A stretch of DNA of 64,000 nucleotides from Ardenticatenales bacterium (GCA_020634515.1 JACKBL010000001.1:124001-188000); one strand, 5' to 3'. Shown: positions 24,867-34,134, counted from the first letter of the stretch. The notes: generated by a model from the sequence alone, not told the origin. Program-made: numbers and translations.

Positions 24867-25133
24867 ATGTACATTGGCGAAGTGACAGGCACGGTGGTGG
24901 CGACGATTAAGCATGAGGCCTTTTTTGGGCGCAAGCTGTTACTGGTGGACCGCCTGGGGCTGGATGGACAGCCCACGGGGGAGTATGATATTTGCGTGGA
25001 TGTGGTGCAGGCGGGGGTGGGGGATCGCGTTTTGGTGCTGGATGAGGGGAATGGCGCGCGCCAGATTTTGGGGCGCAAGGTTGCGCCCGTGCGCGCCGTG
25101 ATCGTGGGGGTGGTGGACGCGGTTGATCTGTAG
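24867..25133 (+). CDS. BMC-P pentameric vertex protein 3
   Basis: 88 residues, EutN/CcmL family: MYIGEVTGTVVATIKHEAFF, KLLLVDRLGLDGQPTGEYDI, VGDRVLVLDEGNGARQIL and VRAVIVGVVDAVDL. It is cut off from the rest of the shell genes by the methyltransferase insertion and repeats, about 2 kb, so it may depend on its own promoter. ATG 24867 follows GGAGAAG. Confidence 0.94.
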   Translation: MYIGEVTGTVVATIKHEAFFGRKLLLVDRLGLDGQPTGEYDICVDVVQAGVGDRVLVLDEGNGARQILGRKVAPVRAVIVGVVDAVDL

Positions 25134-25136
25134 GCG

Positions 25137-25206
25137 GGAAAAACCGGAAAAACCGGGTTTTTTGAAACCGGGAAAAACCGGGTTTTTTGGAAAAACCCGG
25201 TTTTTG
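25137..25206. repeat. AAAAACCGGGTTTTT palindrome cluster
   Basis: Three or four copies of AAAAACCGGGTTTTT spaced by a few bases between convergent BMC-P3 and the mutase gene. Each copy is itself a palindrome with T-runs in both directions, so the cluster could end transcription from both sides. Confidence 0.65.
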
Positions 25207-25208
25207 GG

Positions 25209-26861
25209 TTACTGATTGGGCCGGTATTCTCCCCACAGGTCGCGTAGGGTGTGGCAGATTTCGCCCAGGGTGACGTTGTTTTCCACGCAGGCGAGGAAGT
25301 GGGGCATCAGGTTTTGGTCGGATTCGGCGGCGGCGCGCAGGTCGGCGCGGAGGGCGGTGACGCGCTCCTGGTCGCGGCTGGCGCGCAACTGGGCCAGACG
25401 CGCCCGCTGTTCGGCTTCCACGGCGGGGTCGATGCGCAGGATTTGTGGCGTGTGCGTTTCCGCTTCCACGAATTCATTGACGCCGACGACGATTTCTTGC
25501 CGGCATTCCATATCCCGCTGAAACTGATAAGCCGCGTCTTCGATTTCGTGATGGGCGTAGCCGGACTCAATCGCCGTTAGCATCCCTCCCATCTCGTCAA
25601 TGTCGCGCAAATACGCCGCCGCCCGATTCTCCAACTCATCCGTGAGATATTCAATGAAATAAGAACCGGCCAGTGGGTCCACCGTGTCGGCGGCGCCGCT
25701 TTCGTTGGCGATGATCTGCTGCGTGCGCAGGGCCACGCGCACCGCCTGCTCCGTGGGCAACCCCAGGGCCTCATCCATGCTGTTGGTGTGCAGGCTTTGC
25801 GTGCCGCCCAGAACGGCGGCCAGCGCCTGCGTGGTGACGCGGACGATGTTGTTTTCCGGCTGCTGCGCCGTGAGCGTGCTGCCGGCCGTTTGCGTGTGGA
25901 AGCGTAACTGCCAGCTTTTGGGATTTTTGGCCCCAAAGCGGTGGCGCATGATTTTGGCCCAGAGGCGGCGGGCGGCGCGGAACTTGGCGACTTCCTCCAG
26001 GAAGTTGTTGTGGACGTTGAAGAAGAAGGAAATCTGGTCGGCGAAGTCATCCACATCCAGGCCGGCATCGAGGGCGGCCTGCACGTAGGCGATGCCGTCG
26101 CCGAGGGTGAAGGCGACCTCTTGCGCGGCGGTGCTGCCGGCTTCGCGGATGTGGTAGCCGGAGACGGAAATGGTGTTCCAGCGGGGGACTTCGCGGGCGC
26201 AGTAGTCGAAGATGTCGGTGATCAGGCGCATGGAGGGGCGCGGGGGGAAGATGTAGGTTCCGCGCGCCAGGTACTCCTTGAGGATGTCGTTTTGGATGGT
26301 GCCGCGTAGTTTGGTGAAGGGGACGCCTTGTTGCCGCGCCACGGCCAGGACCATGGCCAGGAGAATGCCGGCAGGCGCGTTAATCGTCATGCTAATGCTC
26401 ACCCTGTCCAGGGGAATGCCGTCCAGCAGCGTACACATGTCCTGCAAGCTGGAAATGCTCACGCCCACTTTGCCCACTTCCCCCATGGCCATGGGGTCGT
26501 CGGCGTCGTAGCCGATTTGCGTGGGCAGGTCGAAAGCGACGGAGAGGCCCATCTGGCCGCGGCTGAGGAGGTATTTGTAGCGTTCGTTGGATTCGGCGGC
26601 GGTGCCGAAGCCGGCATACTGGCGCATGGTCCAGAATCGCCCGCGGTACATGGTGGGTTGGACGCCGCGGGTGAAGGGGTATTCACCGGGAAAGCCAAGT
26701 TTGTCGGCGTAGTCGGGGTCGGGGTCGGGGGGGAGGTAAAGGCGGTTGACGGAAATGCCGGCACGTGTCTCAAACGACTCTTTCCGCTCAGGGAAACGCC
26801 GTAACACCGGCTGCAAAGTTTCCTGCTCCCACTGCTGTTTCTGCTCTTCTAACGTCATCAT
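25209..26861 (-). CDS. Methylmalonyl-CoA mutase, catalytic subunit
   Basis: 550-residue TIM-barrel subunit of a B12-dependent acyl-CoA mutase. Visible motifs: FPYT-type start FPGEYPFTRGVQPTMYRGR, RQYAGFGTAAESN, TIQNDILKEY, WNTISVSGYHIREAGST and GGTQSLHTNSMDEAL. It interconverts methylmalonyl-CoA and succinyl-CoA. The cobalamin-binding domain is absent, as in archaeal and some bacterial two-gene mutases, so a separate small subunit must exist outside the window. The start at 26861 (MMTLEEQ) follows GAAGGATAAG; a longer frame to 26999 has no conserved residues. It may work with the carboxylase genes at 34137-37903. Confidence 0.93.
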   Translation of the reverse strand: MMTLEEQKQQWEQETLQPVLRRFPERKESFETRAGISVNRLYLPPDPDPDYADKLGFPGEYPFTRGVQPTMYRGRFWTMRQYAGFGTAAESNERYKYLLSRGQMGLSVAFDLPTQIGYDADDPMAMGEVGKVGVSISSLQDMCTLLDGIPLDRVSISMTINAPAGILLAMVLAVARQQGVPFTKLRGTIQNDILKEYLARGTYIFPPRPSMRLITDIFDYCAREVPRWNTISVSGYHIREAGSTAAQEVAFTLGDGIAYVQAALDAGLDVDDFADQISFFFNVHNNFLEEVAKFRAARRLWAKIMRHRFGAKNPKSWQLRFHTQTAGSTLTAQQPENNIVRVTTQALAAVLGGTQSLHTNSMDEALGLPTEQAVRVALRTQQIIANESGAADTVDPLAGSYFIEYLTDELENRAAAYLRDIDEMGGMLTAIESGYAHHEIEDAAYQFQRDMECRQEIVVGVNEFVEAETHTPQILRIDPAVEAEQRARLAQLRASRDQERVTALRADLRAAAESDQNLMPHFLACVENNVTLGEICHTLRDLWGEYRPNQ

Positions 26862-27278
26862 CTTATCCTTCAGGTGCGTTGGCGCCGTGGCGCGCCCGGC
26901 GCGAAGAACGCACGGCGCAAGAATTATCGAGGCTATTGTAGTAGAGAGTGGGAAAATGAGGCAACGCCAAATGCCACGCCCCCGCCTGACAAACGTCACG
27001 CACCGGGAATAAGTTCAGTCCCAATGGAAAGTAACCCTAACCGCCAGGTCAAATTGGTCCAATCTCCAGAGCGCGTTAGTAGTTACAAGTAACCGCTGCC
27101 ATGCCGTGTACTCTAATCCTCTCAAATGTCATGGGAAAATCATGACATCCGTCAGTTGCACAGCCATTCCTCATCCTTTACGGTGCGAGAATATGGGAAA
27201 TGTGCTTTCCACCGTTGTCCCCCCGTCAAGTTATTTCTCCTGCTCGTTTGAACCGGGCGCTAGCTGGGAGGTCCCCTC
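26862..27278. other. Intergenic region with family B fragment and palindrome
   Basis: Divergent spacer between the mutase and the cytochrome. It holds a family B fragment in reverse orientation at about 27050-27090 (AAATTGGTCCAATCTCCAGA, GCGTTAGTAGTTAC) and a separate palindrome at 27126-27148. No gene was seen. Confidence 0.6.
27126..27148. promoter_or_regulatory. Perfect inverted repeat upstream of the cytochrome gene
   Basis: ATGTCATG-GGAAAAT-CATGACAT, 8-base perfect arms with a 7-base spacer, about 130 bases before the cytochrome ATG. It could be a regulator operator or a hairpin. Confidence 0.4.
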
Positions 27279-30098
27279 ATGAGTGCGAAGAAAGCCTTTG
27301 TCTTCTTGTTGTTGTTACTCGGCCTGACTGCCACGGCTGTGACCTATGCCTGGGAGCCGGTTCCCGTAAGCGAAGATCCCCTGGTTCGTATGCCAGGCAC
27401 GCAGCCGGAACAGAACGTGTATCTGCCAAATTCAGACCAATGCTACAATTGTCATGGTGATTACGATCCGGTCGTCGAACCGTGGCGCAATTGGTCAGGT
27501 TCGATGATGGCGCAAGCCTTGCGCGACTTTTTGTTTTGGCCTGCTACCACCGTCGCGGCGCAAGACGCCGTGTGGGCTGTGGGCGGACCTAATGCCACGG
27601 ACATTTGCCTGCGCTGCCACACGCCAATTGGATGGCTGGGCGGACGGTCCGATCCTACTAACGGGTCGCTGTTGAGCGACGCGGATTTCGATGCTGTGCA
27701 ATGCACATTTTGCCATCGGATGTACGATCCGTTTTTTGATACGACTTATGCCGGCACTCGTGAAGGCGATGACTGGTCCGGCTATTGGGATGAAACCGAC
27801 GCCAGCGACATGCCATCCAGCGCCGCGGCATGGGAAACCTATCTCCAGGATAGCGTGGAAGCAGCCCACATCACCCTGTTCAACGGACAATCATTTTTTG
27901 TCAACAACCAGCCGCCGGCCGGCTACATCGAAAATGGCGGCGGACAGTACTTTGTTAGCGATCAGAACTTGAGACGCGCCTCGTTTGCTGATGCCGAGGC
28001 CAATCATGGTATGCTTTACAGTCGTTATCACAAGAGCAAGTACTTTTGCAGCACCTGCCACGATGTCTCCAATCCAGTTCTGCTCAACCTCAACGCCAAC
28101 CCACAAGAGCCGTTGCCTAGCGAAACAGTGCCCGCTTACAGCTACTATCACGTGGAACGCACCTTCTCTGAGTTCATGCTTTCCGCTTATGGGCAGGCGG
28201 GGGGCGCGCCAGGTGTGGGGCCGTTTGCGCCGGAAATCTTCGATACGTCGCATCCCGGCGATGTCATTGCCTCTTGTCAGGATTGCCACCTGCGGGACAT
28301 GCCCGGCAAGGGGGCTGACAAGAATGGCGCTGTCTTACGCCCGGTAGAAAGTGTTGAGCACCCACAGAGTGGCGTTCCTCAGCACGACCTGACGGGTGGC
28401 AATATGTGGGTGCCAGCCATATTGGCCAGCACAGTGCCCGGTTCACCCAATTACGACAGCGTCAATGATGCTTTGCTCAATCAGGGGCCAGAATTACTGA
28501 CGCTTGATCTGAATGCCGGCCTGGGGTTAGACCCGGATGCATTGTTGGCCGGTGTAGCGCGCGCGCAGCAAAATCTGCACGATGCTGCCGGCATCACGGA
28601 CTTCCTTTATGAGCCGGGGAGTGGCGAGGTTTCATTCCGGCTGCAAAATCAAACCGGCCACAAACTGTTGTCCGGCTTTCCCGAAGGTCGCCGCATGTTC
28701 GTGAACATCAGGGCCTATGTCGGCGAAGCGTTGCTTTGGGAAGTCAACCCCTATGATGAAACCGTGGGGACATTGAAGGGTTTACCGCCGGCCTATTCAC
28801 CGGATAGCCCGCCCCTGGCGGAACATGAGTTTTACGTAGATGCGTTGGTCTACGAAGTTCATCTGTCCAGTGACCTTACGGGGGAAGAAAAGACGTTCCA
28901 CGTGGCTTTGAGTACACACCGCGACAAAGATAATCGTATTCCGCCGCGCGGCTTTCTGATTGATGAGGCTGCCGCGCGGCTGGTGGATCCGGCATGGATG
29001 GGTTCCTCGGCGCCGGATTACTTCACGGCGGCGGAATATGCGGGTGGATATGACGCCGTTACCTTGAGTGACTATGGCATCGCCTTGCCTGGAGCAGACC
29101 GGGTGGAGGTTTACCTCTACTACCAGACAACCAGCCGCGAGTACGTGACGTTCTTGCGCGACGAGATCAACGGGACGGGTAATCTAACGTTGTGGAACCC
29201 GCCTCCTTCTGGGGAACCGGAAGCATACATTGCGCAGACAGACCCCTTCTTCGCACAATTGGCTGCCTGGGGAGACACGGTCTGGCAATTATGGGAGCAT
29301 AATCGGGACTTGCCGGGCGCCGCGCCTGTGTTCATGGTGGGTGCGTCCTGGCAACTCGTTCAAGATGATGGCTATGCCGTGCAATATGATGGTTGGCGCG
29401 GCGGCGAAGACGCGGACGCATTTGGTGGCGGTTTCCGCGCGGCGGATGCTGCCGGTCAATGGATTGTCTATCGCGCAACGCAACCATCCAACTACGTGAC
29501 TTTGCTCGTCTGCCGCGGGCCTGATCAAGGATTGGCCTACCCGCTGATTGACGGGCAGTTCCAGGGGATATTGGATCTGTATGCGCCAACTGCCGGTTGT
29601 CAGGAGGCGGTGACTTACACCGGATTAACGCCAACGCCGCACACGGTTGTGGTGCTGGCTTCTGGCCTGGGCAATCCCCATGCGACGGGCAGTGAGGTGC
29701 GTCTGGATGGCTTTGGGAGCGGGGGGGGAGTGGTAGATGACGACAGTCCGGCTGTGATCTACGGTTCCTGGAGCGGCATGGAATTGCCTCAGGCGAGCGG
29801 CGGTACGCTGCGGATGGCCACGCGGGCGAATGCCGGCATTACATTTAATGTCACCGGCGATCGCGTCGTCTGGTTATCGGCGTTTTGTCCTGTTTGCGGC
29901 GAAGCAGCGCTGTACGTGGATGACGTCTACCAGGCGACGGTAGATACATACAGTCCAACCTGGCTATTCCAGCAGTCGGTTGTCGTCGCGGACTTGCCGC
30001 CGGGCGCACACAGTATCGAAATTCGGGCGACGGGCACCAAGAATCCTGCTTCCGCCGGCACGCTCGTCGTCTTTGACGGTTTCGCGTCGGTCCCCTAA
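27279..30098 (+). CDS. Exported pentaheme c-type cytochrome
   Basis: 939 residues with a signal peptide (MSAKKAFVFLLLLLGLTATA, cleavage probably near 25). Five CxxCH haem sites: CYNCH (55), CLRCH (110), CTFCH (142), CSTCH (257) and CQDCH (about 335). The remaining 600 residues have no haem motif; they include the AGITDFLYEPGSGEVSFRLQ-type segment and repeated jelly-roll-like pieces (AGQWIVYRATQPSNYVTLLV; GITFNVTGDRVVWLSAF). It is likely an extracytoplasmic electron carrier or haem enzyme with C-terminal binding domains. I do not recognise a known enzyme. GGGAGG lies about 8 bases before ATG 27279. Confidence 0.85.
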   Translation: MSAKKAFVFLLLLLGLTATAVTYAWEPVPVSEDPLVRMPGTQPEQNVYLPNSDQCYNCHGDYDPVVEPWRNWSGSMMAQALRDFLFWPATTVAAQDAVWAVGGPNATDICLRCHTPIGWLGGRSDPTNGSLLSDADFDAVQCTFCHRMYDPFFDTTYAGTREGDDWSGYWDETDASDMPSSAAAWETYLQDSVEAAHITLFNGQSFFVNNQPPAGYIENGGGQYFVSDQNLRRASFADAEANHGMLYSRYHKSKYFCSTCHDVSNPVLLNLNANPQEPLPSETVPAYSYYHVERTFSEFMLSAYGQAGGAPGVGPFAPEIFDTSHPGDVIASCQDCHLRDMPGKGADKNGAVLRPVESVEHPQSGVPQHDLTGGNMWVPAILASTVPGSPNYDSVNDALLNQGPELLTLDLNAGLGLDPDALLAGVARAQQNLHDAAGITDFLYEPGSGEVSFRLQNQTGHKLLSGFPEGRRMFVNIRAYVGEALLWEVNPYDETVGTLKGLPPAYSPDSPPLAEHEFYVDALVYEVHLSSDLTGEEKTFHVALSTHRDKDNRIPPRGFLIDEAAARLVDPAWMGSSAPDYFTAAEYAGGYDAVTLSDYGIALPGADRVEVYLYYQTTSREYVTFLRDEINGTGNLTLWNPPPSGEPEAYIAQTDPFFAQLAAWGDTVWQLWEHNRDLPGAAPVFMVGASWQLVQDDGYAVQYDGWRGGEDADAFGGGFRAADAAGQWIVYRATQPSNYVTLLVCRGPDQGLAYPLIDGQFQGILDLYAPTAGCQEAVTYTGLTPTPHTVVVLASGLGNPHATGSEVRLDGFGSGGGVVDDDSPAVIYGSWSGMELPQASGGTLRMATRANAGITFNVTGDRVVWLSAFCPVCGEAALYVDDVYQATVDTYSPTWLFQQSVVVADLPPGAHSIEIRATGTKNPASAGTLVVFDGFASVP

Positions 30099-30103
30099 CG
30101 CGC

Positions 30104-32005
30104 TCAAGGCCCCTGGTTATTGTCGAACGCCGCGGTCAATTCCAACCAGCGTTCGAGAGCGGTTTCTAGTTCCGCTTCGATGCCGGCATATTTCCCGGCC
30201 AGTTGCGTCAATTGCTGATAGTCACTGCCGCTGGCGTTGATGGCCGCTTGCAGCCGCGCTTGCTCCGCTTCCAGGGTGGCGATGCGTTCTTCCAGGGCGG
30301 CCAGTTCCTGTCTTTCCTTCCACGTGGGGCCGGTTTTGCCGGCATTTTCCGTCCTGGAGCGCGTCGGTGTTTCCCCCCTGACGGGCGCAGGTTCCGGGGG
30401 GAGCGTGCCGGCAGCGCGGGCGCGTTGATACGCGGCAAAAGGAGCGGGATAGCGCGTACTCATCCCCCCATCGGCGAACGTTGCCAGGAAATCCACCGTG
30501 CGATCCAGGAAATAACGATCGTGGCTGACCACAATGAGGCAGCCCTGGAAGTTGTCCAAAAACTGCTCCAGCACTTGCAACGTCTGAATGTCCAGATCGT
30601 TCGTTGGTTCGTCCAGCAGCAGGACATTGGGACGCCGAGCCAACACGCCTAACAGATACAGCCGCCGCTTTTCACCGCCGCTGAGGGCATCAATGATGGC
30701 CCGCTGCTGCGGACGGGGAAAGAGGAACCAGTCCAGCATTTGCGCCGCTTCCACGCGCTCCCCATCGTTGGTCTGGATAAGGGGGGCTACTTCGTTGATG
30801 TAATCAATGACGCGGAGATCACGGGGGAGGTGGCGGCTGTGCTGATCGTAGTAGCCGATACGCACCGTTTCGCCCCAGTCCAGCACGCCGCCGTCCGGGG
30901 CGATTTCGCCCGCGAGGATGTCCAGGAAGGTGCTTTTGCCGGCACCATTCGGCCCAATCAAGCCAATGCGATCCCCAGGGACCAACTCAAAATCCACATC
31001 CGCGAACAGGCACAAATCCGCAAACGATTTGCGTAGGCCGTGGGCTTGCAGCACCTTTTTGCCCAGCCGTCGCCCACCCAAAGCCATCGCCACACGCTGT
31101 TCGCCCGCGTCGTAGTCGAGGCGTTGCAGCTCCTCGATACGCTGCTTGCGCGCTTTCTGCTTGGTGCTGCGCGCCTGCGCCCCCCGCCGCAGCCATTCCA
31201 ATTCGCGCCGCAACTGCGCCTGCCGCTTCTCTTCCTGGGTGGTGAGCGTCTCGTGCCGCAGTTGGTGTAGTTCCAGGTATCTGCTGTAGTTGCCCGGATA
31301 GTTGATGAGTTCGCGGCGGTCGATCTCCACGATGCGGTTGGCGACGCGGTCGAGGAAGTAGCGGTCGTGCGTGACCATGAGGAGGGCGGCGTTCATGTCG
31401 CGTAGGAAGCCTTCCAGCCAGTCAATGGTGTCCGCGTCGATGTGGTTGGTGGGTTCGTCCAGGAGCAGCAGGTCGCCGGGATCAATGAGGACCTGTGCCA
31501 GGGCCACGCGCTTGCGCTGGCCGCCGCTGAGCGTGCCCAGGCGGGCGTCGAATTCGGTGATGCCCAGGCGGGTGAGGATGGCCTTGGCGCTGGCTTCCGC
31601 TTCCCAGCCGCGCAGGCGGGTCATTTCGTCGCCGAGGTGGGCCAGGCGGGATTGCAGGTCGGCGTCCAGGGGGGTTTGCTGGAGGGCGCGGCTGGCCTGC
31701 TCGTATTGGCGCAGGACGCGAATGTGGGGGATGTCGCTGGCGAAGAGGGTTTCCAGGACGGTGAGGCTGTCGTCGAGGGGTGGGTCCTGGGACAGGTAGC
31801 GCACGCGCACCCCGCCCCAGACGGTGATGCTACCCTGGTTGGGGGATTCAATGCCGGCAATCAAGCGCAGCAGTGTCGTCTTTCCACTTCCATTGATGCC
31901 AATCAACCCAATCCGGTCACCGCTGTTGATGAGCAGGCCGGCCTGTTGCAGCAGCACTCGTTCGCTGTATTGGTGTGTGATTTCGGTGAGCGTGACCAGA
32001 TTCAC
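30104..32005 (-). CDS. ABC-F ATPase, Uup type
   Basis: 633 residues with two ATPase domains and no membrane segment. Walker A motifs are GINGSGKTT (about 38-46) and GPNGAGKST (about 350-358); both LSGGQ/LSGGE signatures and LLLDEPTN Walker B motifs are present. The C-terminal 90 residues are a Glu/Ala/Leu coiled coil as in Uup. ABC-F proteins act on ribosomes or nucleic acid rather than in transport. The start codon at 32005 appears to be GTG, without a clear Shine-Dalgarno; the domain begins right there, so no later start fits. Repeat A units lie just upstream. Confidence 0.92.
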   Translation of the reverse strand: MNLVTLTEITHQYSERVLLQQAGLLINSGDRIGLIGINGSGKTTLLRLIAGIESPNQGSITVWGGVRVRYLSQDPPLDDSLTVLETLFASDIPHIRVLRQYEQASRALQQTPLDADLQSRLAHLGDEMTRLRGWEAEASAKAILTRLGITEFDARLGTLSGGQRKRVALAQVLIDPGDLLLLDEPTNHIDADTIDWLEGFLRDMNAALLMVTHDRYFLDRVANRIVEIDRRELINYPGNYSRYLELHQLRHETLTTQEEKRQAQLRRELEWLRRGAQARSTKQKARKQRIEELQRLDYDAGEQRVAMALGGRRLGKKVLQAHGLRKSFADLCLFADVDFELVPGDRIGLIGPNGAGKSTFLDILAGEIAPDGGVLDWGETVRIGYYDQHSRHLPRDLRVIDYINEVAPLIQTNDGERVEAAQMLDWFLFPRPQQRAIIDALSGGEKRRLYLLGVLARRPNVLLLDEPTNDLDIQTLQVLEQFLDNFQGCLIVVSHDRYFLDRTVDFLATFADGGMSTRYPAPFAAYQRARAAGTLPPEPAPVRGETPTRSRTENAGKTGPTWKERQELAALEERIATLEAEQARLQAAINASGSDYQQLTQLAGKYAGIEAELETALERWLELTAAFDNNQGP

Positions 32006-32021
32006 AGGTGGTAACGACCTC

Positions 32022-32218
32022 GTGAAACCTTCCCGGAAGCTCGTGGCTCAAGCCACTTCGCGTTAAAACAGCTTCCGGGAAGGTGGTTGTGAAACCTTCC
32101 CGGAAGCTCGGACTCAAGCCATTTCGCGTTAAAACAGCTTCCGGGAAGGTGGTTGTGAAACCTTCCCGGAAGCTCGGACTCAAGCCATTTCGCGTTAAAG
32201 CAGCTTCCGGGAAGGTGG
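32022..32218. repeat. Three tandem family A units
   Basis: Units of 67, 66 and 64 bases (from 32022, 32089 and 32155), each reading GTGAAACCTTCCCGGAAGCT, CGGACTCAAGCCATTTCGCG (first unit CGTGGCTCAAGCCACTTCGCG-like) and TTAAAACAGCTTCCGGGAAG. Each unit is a palindrome by its outer CTTCCCGGAAG / CTTCCGGGAAG arms. They lie between the divergent-read starts of the ABC-F gene and the end of the amidohydrolase gene. Confidence 0.88.
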
Positions 32219-32228
32219 TGGCGCGTGT

Positions 32229-33416
32229 TTACGGCAACTGCCCCGTAACAAAGCGGCGGGCGGTTTCGGCGAGGACGGCAGCACCAACGGGAATGACGCT
32301 CTCGTCGATGTCGAAAACGTCCGTATGGTGATGGCGGACGACTCCATCCGGTGTGGCTGCGCCGAGCATGAACATGGCGCCTTGGGCGGCCTGGGCCATA
32401 TAGGCGAAATCTTCCGCGCCCATGCCAAATTCCATGTCCGTTACGTCGTCTTCGCCGACCAGATCAAGGGCTGTCTGGCGCATCCAGTCGTTGACTTGAG
32501 GCGCGTTGTAGAGGGCGGGGTAGCCTTTGTTAATTTTTAACTCGTAGGCCCCCCCCATGAGGGTGCTGAGGCGGAGGGCGTTTTCTACTTCCGCCCAGAG
32601 CTTTTGGCGCACATCGTCGTGGTGGGAGCGGATGGTGCCTTCGAGCAGGACTTCGTTGGGGATGACGTTGGTGGTGGAGCCGCCTTCGATGTGGCCGAGG
32701 CTGACGACGCAGGGGCGCAGGGGGTTGATGAGGCGGGAGGGGATGGCGTAGAGTGCCGGCAAAATCGACCCCAACATATGAATCGGATCAGAACCATTGT
32801 GCGGGTAAGCGCCATGCCCTCCATCGCCGCGCACCCAGGCGCGGAACGAATCAACCGCGGCCAGGCTGTACTCATCGTGGAAGAAACAGAGGCCGGCAGG
32901 CCGATCCGAGGCCACATGCAGGGCAATCACCGCGTCCAATCCGTCCAGGGCATCATCGGCGATCATGGCTGTGGCTCCGCTGACGCCATCCTCGTCGAAC
33001 GCTTCTTCGGACGGTTGAAAGAGAAAGCGCACCGTGCCCCGCCACTTATCCATCTCCTCCGCCTGGCTTTGTTTGAGCAAATGGGCCACGCCCAGCAAAA
33101 TGGCCGTGTGGGCGTCGTGGCCGCAGGCGTGCATCACGCCGGCATTTTGGGACGAATAGGGTCGGCCCGTTTTTTCCAAAATGGGCAGGGCATCCATGTC
33201 CGCGCGAATGCCAATAACAGGCCCGTCGCCGCTGCCGATTTCCGCGACCACGCCAGTGCGGCCCACACCGGTGCGCGGCTGCAAACCAATTTCGCGCAGG
33301 GTGTCCGCCACCAGGGCGGCGGTGCGGAACTCCTGAAAGCTCAGCTCAGGGTGTTGATGAATGTCGCGGCGAATACGGATCAGTTCGCCGGCTATGCGTT
33401 GTGCTTTCTCTAGCAT
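32229..33416 (-). CDS. M20 family amidohydrolase
   Basis: 395-residue zinc amidohydrolase/aminoacylase of the hippuricase and IAA-amino-acid hydrolase group. Metal ligands are visible in MHACGHDAHT, IRADMDALP and the catalytic glutamate pair in QPSEEAFDEDG; a later histidine is in GMGAEDF/Y context. It would release an amino acid from an N-acyl or N-aryl conjugate in the cytoplasm. The start at 33416 (MLEKAQRIAG) follows GGAG; the longer frame to 33566 has a proline-rich non-conserved leader and was rejected. Confidence 0.9.
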   Translation of the reverse strand: MLEKAQRIAGELIRIRRDIHQHPELSFQEFRTAALVADTLREIGLQPRTGVGRTGVVAEIGSGDGPVIGIRADMDALPILEKTGRPYSSQNAGVMHACGHDAHTAILLGVAHLLKQSQAEEMDKWRGTVRFLFQPSEEAFDEDGVSGATAMIADDALDGLDAVIALHVASDRPAGLCFFHDEYSLAAVDSFRAWVRGDGGHGAYPHNGSDPIHMLGSILPALYAIPSRLINPLRPCVVSLGHIEGGSTTNVIPNEVLLEGTIRSHHDDVRQKLWAEVENALRLSTLMGGAYELKINKGYPALYNAPQVNDWMRQTALDLVGEDDVTDMEFGMGAEDFAYMAQAAQGAMFMLGAATPDGVVRHHHTDVFDIDESVIPVGAAVLAETARRFVTGQLP

Positions 33417-33519
33417 ATCGTCATTCTCCAGGGAATTGGGTGTGGGATGAACAAAAACACGCGCACCGCCGCCCGTTCCGGGTGGGGGAAGCGATGCGCG
33501 TTTATGACGGATGGGGGCG

Positions 33520-34134
33520 TCAGGTAGGGACGAAGAGGGCAGCAGCGGAGATGTCCAGCCCGGCAAAGTTGGCGAAGGTGAGGTCGTCGAAGGGCAGGTT
33601 GTATTCTGTTTGCAGGCGCAGCATGATCACGAGGTAGTTTTCCAGGATGCGCTTTTCCCAATCAAGCCCCAGGTCCGCGGCCAGGGGTTTGAGGGCGGCT
33701 TCTTCTCCTTCCAGCTCCACGAAGTTGCCAAAGGGCATTTCGTCGAGGACGATCTCCACGCCATGACTGATAAAGGTTTCGCGGTATTTTTCGTATATCT
33801 GGCGGGGGAAGAAGCCGAGGCGCTGCAAGATGAGGGAGGTGGTGGGCAGGTCGCTGATTTCGATTTCTAGTTCTTCGCGGATTTTGGCTTCGGAGGAGAT
33901 GGCCTGAGGGGGGATGCCTTTGTAAGTGAGGCGAGCGCGGCTGTCCTGGCGCAGGCGCAGCAGGCGTCCGTGGCGGGCGAGGCCGTCCCAGGGGTTGTCA
34001 AAGCGGATGTTGTGTTCGTAGATGCGGGGGCGGTGTGGGTGAATGCCGGCATCTATCAAACGCGCGCGAAATGCCGGCAAATCCCGCAGCAGAAATTTGA
34101 CCTCCACCTCCAGATGATGGGGGCTTTCGACCAT
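33520..34134 (-). CDS. CYTH-domain protein (class IV adenylate cyclase / triphosphatase fold)
   Basis: 204 residues. The N-terminal ExExK signature is EVEVKF; other tunnel residues are seen in RLLRLRQDSRARLTYKG, REELEIEI and ELEGEEAAL. CYTH proteins hydrolyse inorganic or thiamine triphosphate or, in a few cases, make cAMP; the exact reaction cannot be told here. ATG 34134 follows GAGG by seven bases and overlaps the stop of the biotin-carrier gene region, so it is the last gene of the carboxylase operon. Confidence 0.87.
   Translation of the reverse strand: MVESPHHLEVEVKFLLRDLPAFRARLIDAGIHPHRPRIYEHNIRFDNPWDGLARHGRLLRLRQDSRARLTYKGIPPQAISSEAKIREELEIEISDLPTTSLILQRLGFFPRQIYEKYRETFISHGVEIVLDEMPFGNFVELEGEEAALKPLAADLGLDWEKRILENYLVIMLRLQTEYNLPFDDLTFANFAGLDISAAALFVPT

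Noticed and set aside
25137..25206. Possible CRISPR or phage attachment site from repeated AAAAACCGGGTTTTT
   Set aside because: The copies are palindromic, irregularly spaced and lie between convergent genes, which suits a terminator-like repeat better.
25209..26861. Mutase as part of the BMC operon
   Set aside because: It is on the opposite strand, has no encapsulation helix and is separated by a repeat cluster.
32022..32218. Possible CRISPR array
   Set aside because: Three 64-67 base units are conserved across their whole length with no unique spacers; they are tandem palindromic repeats.
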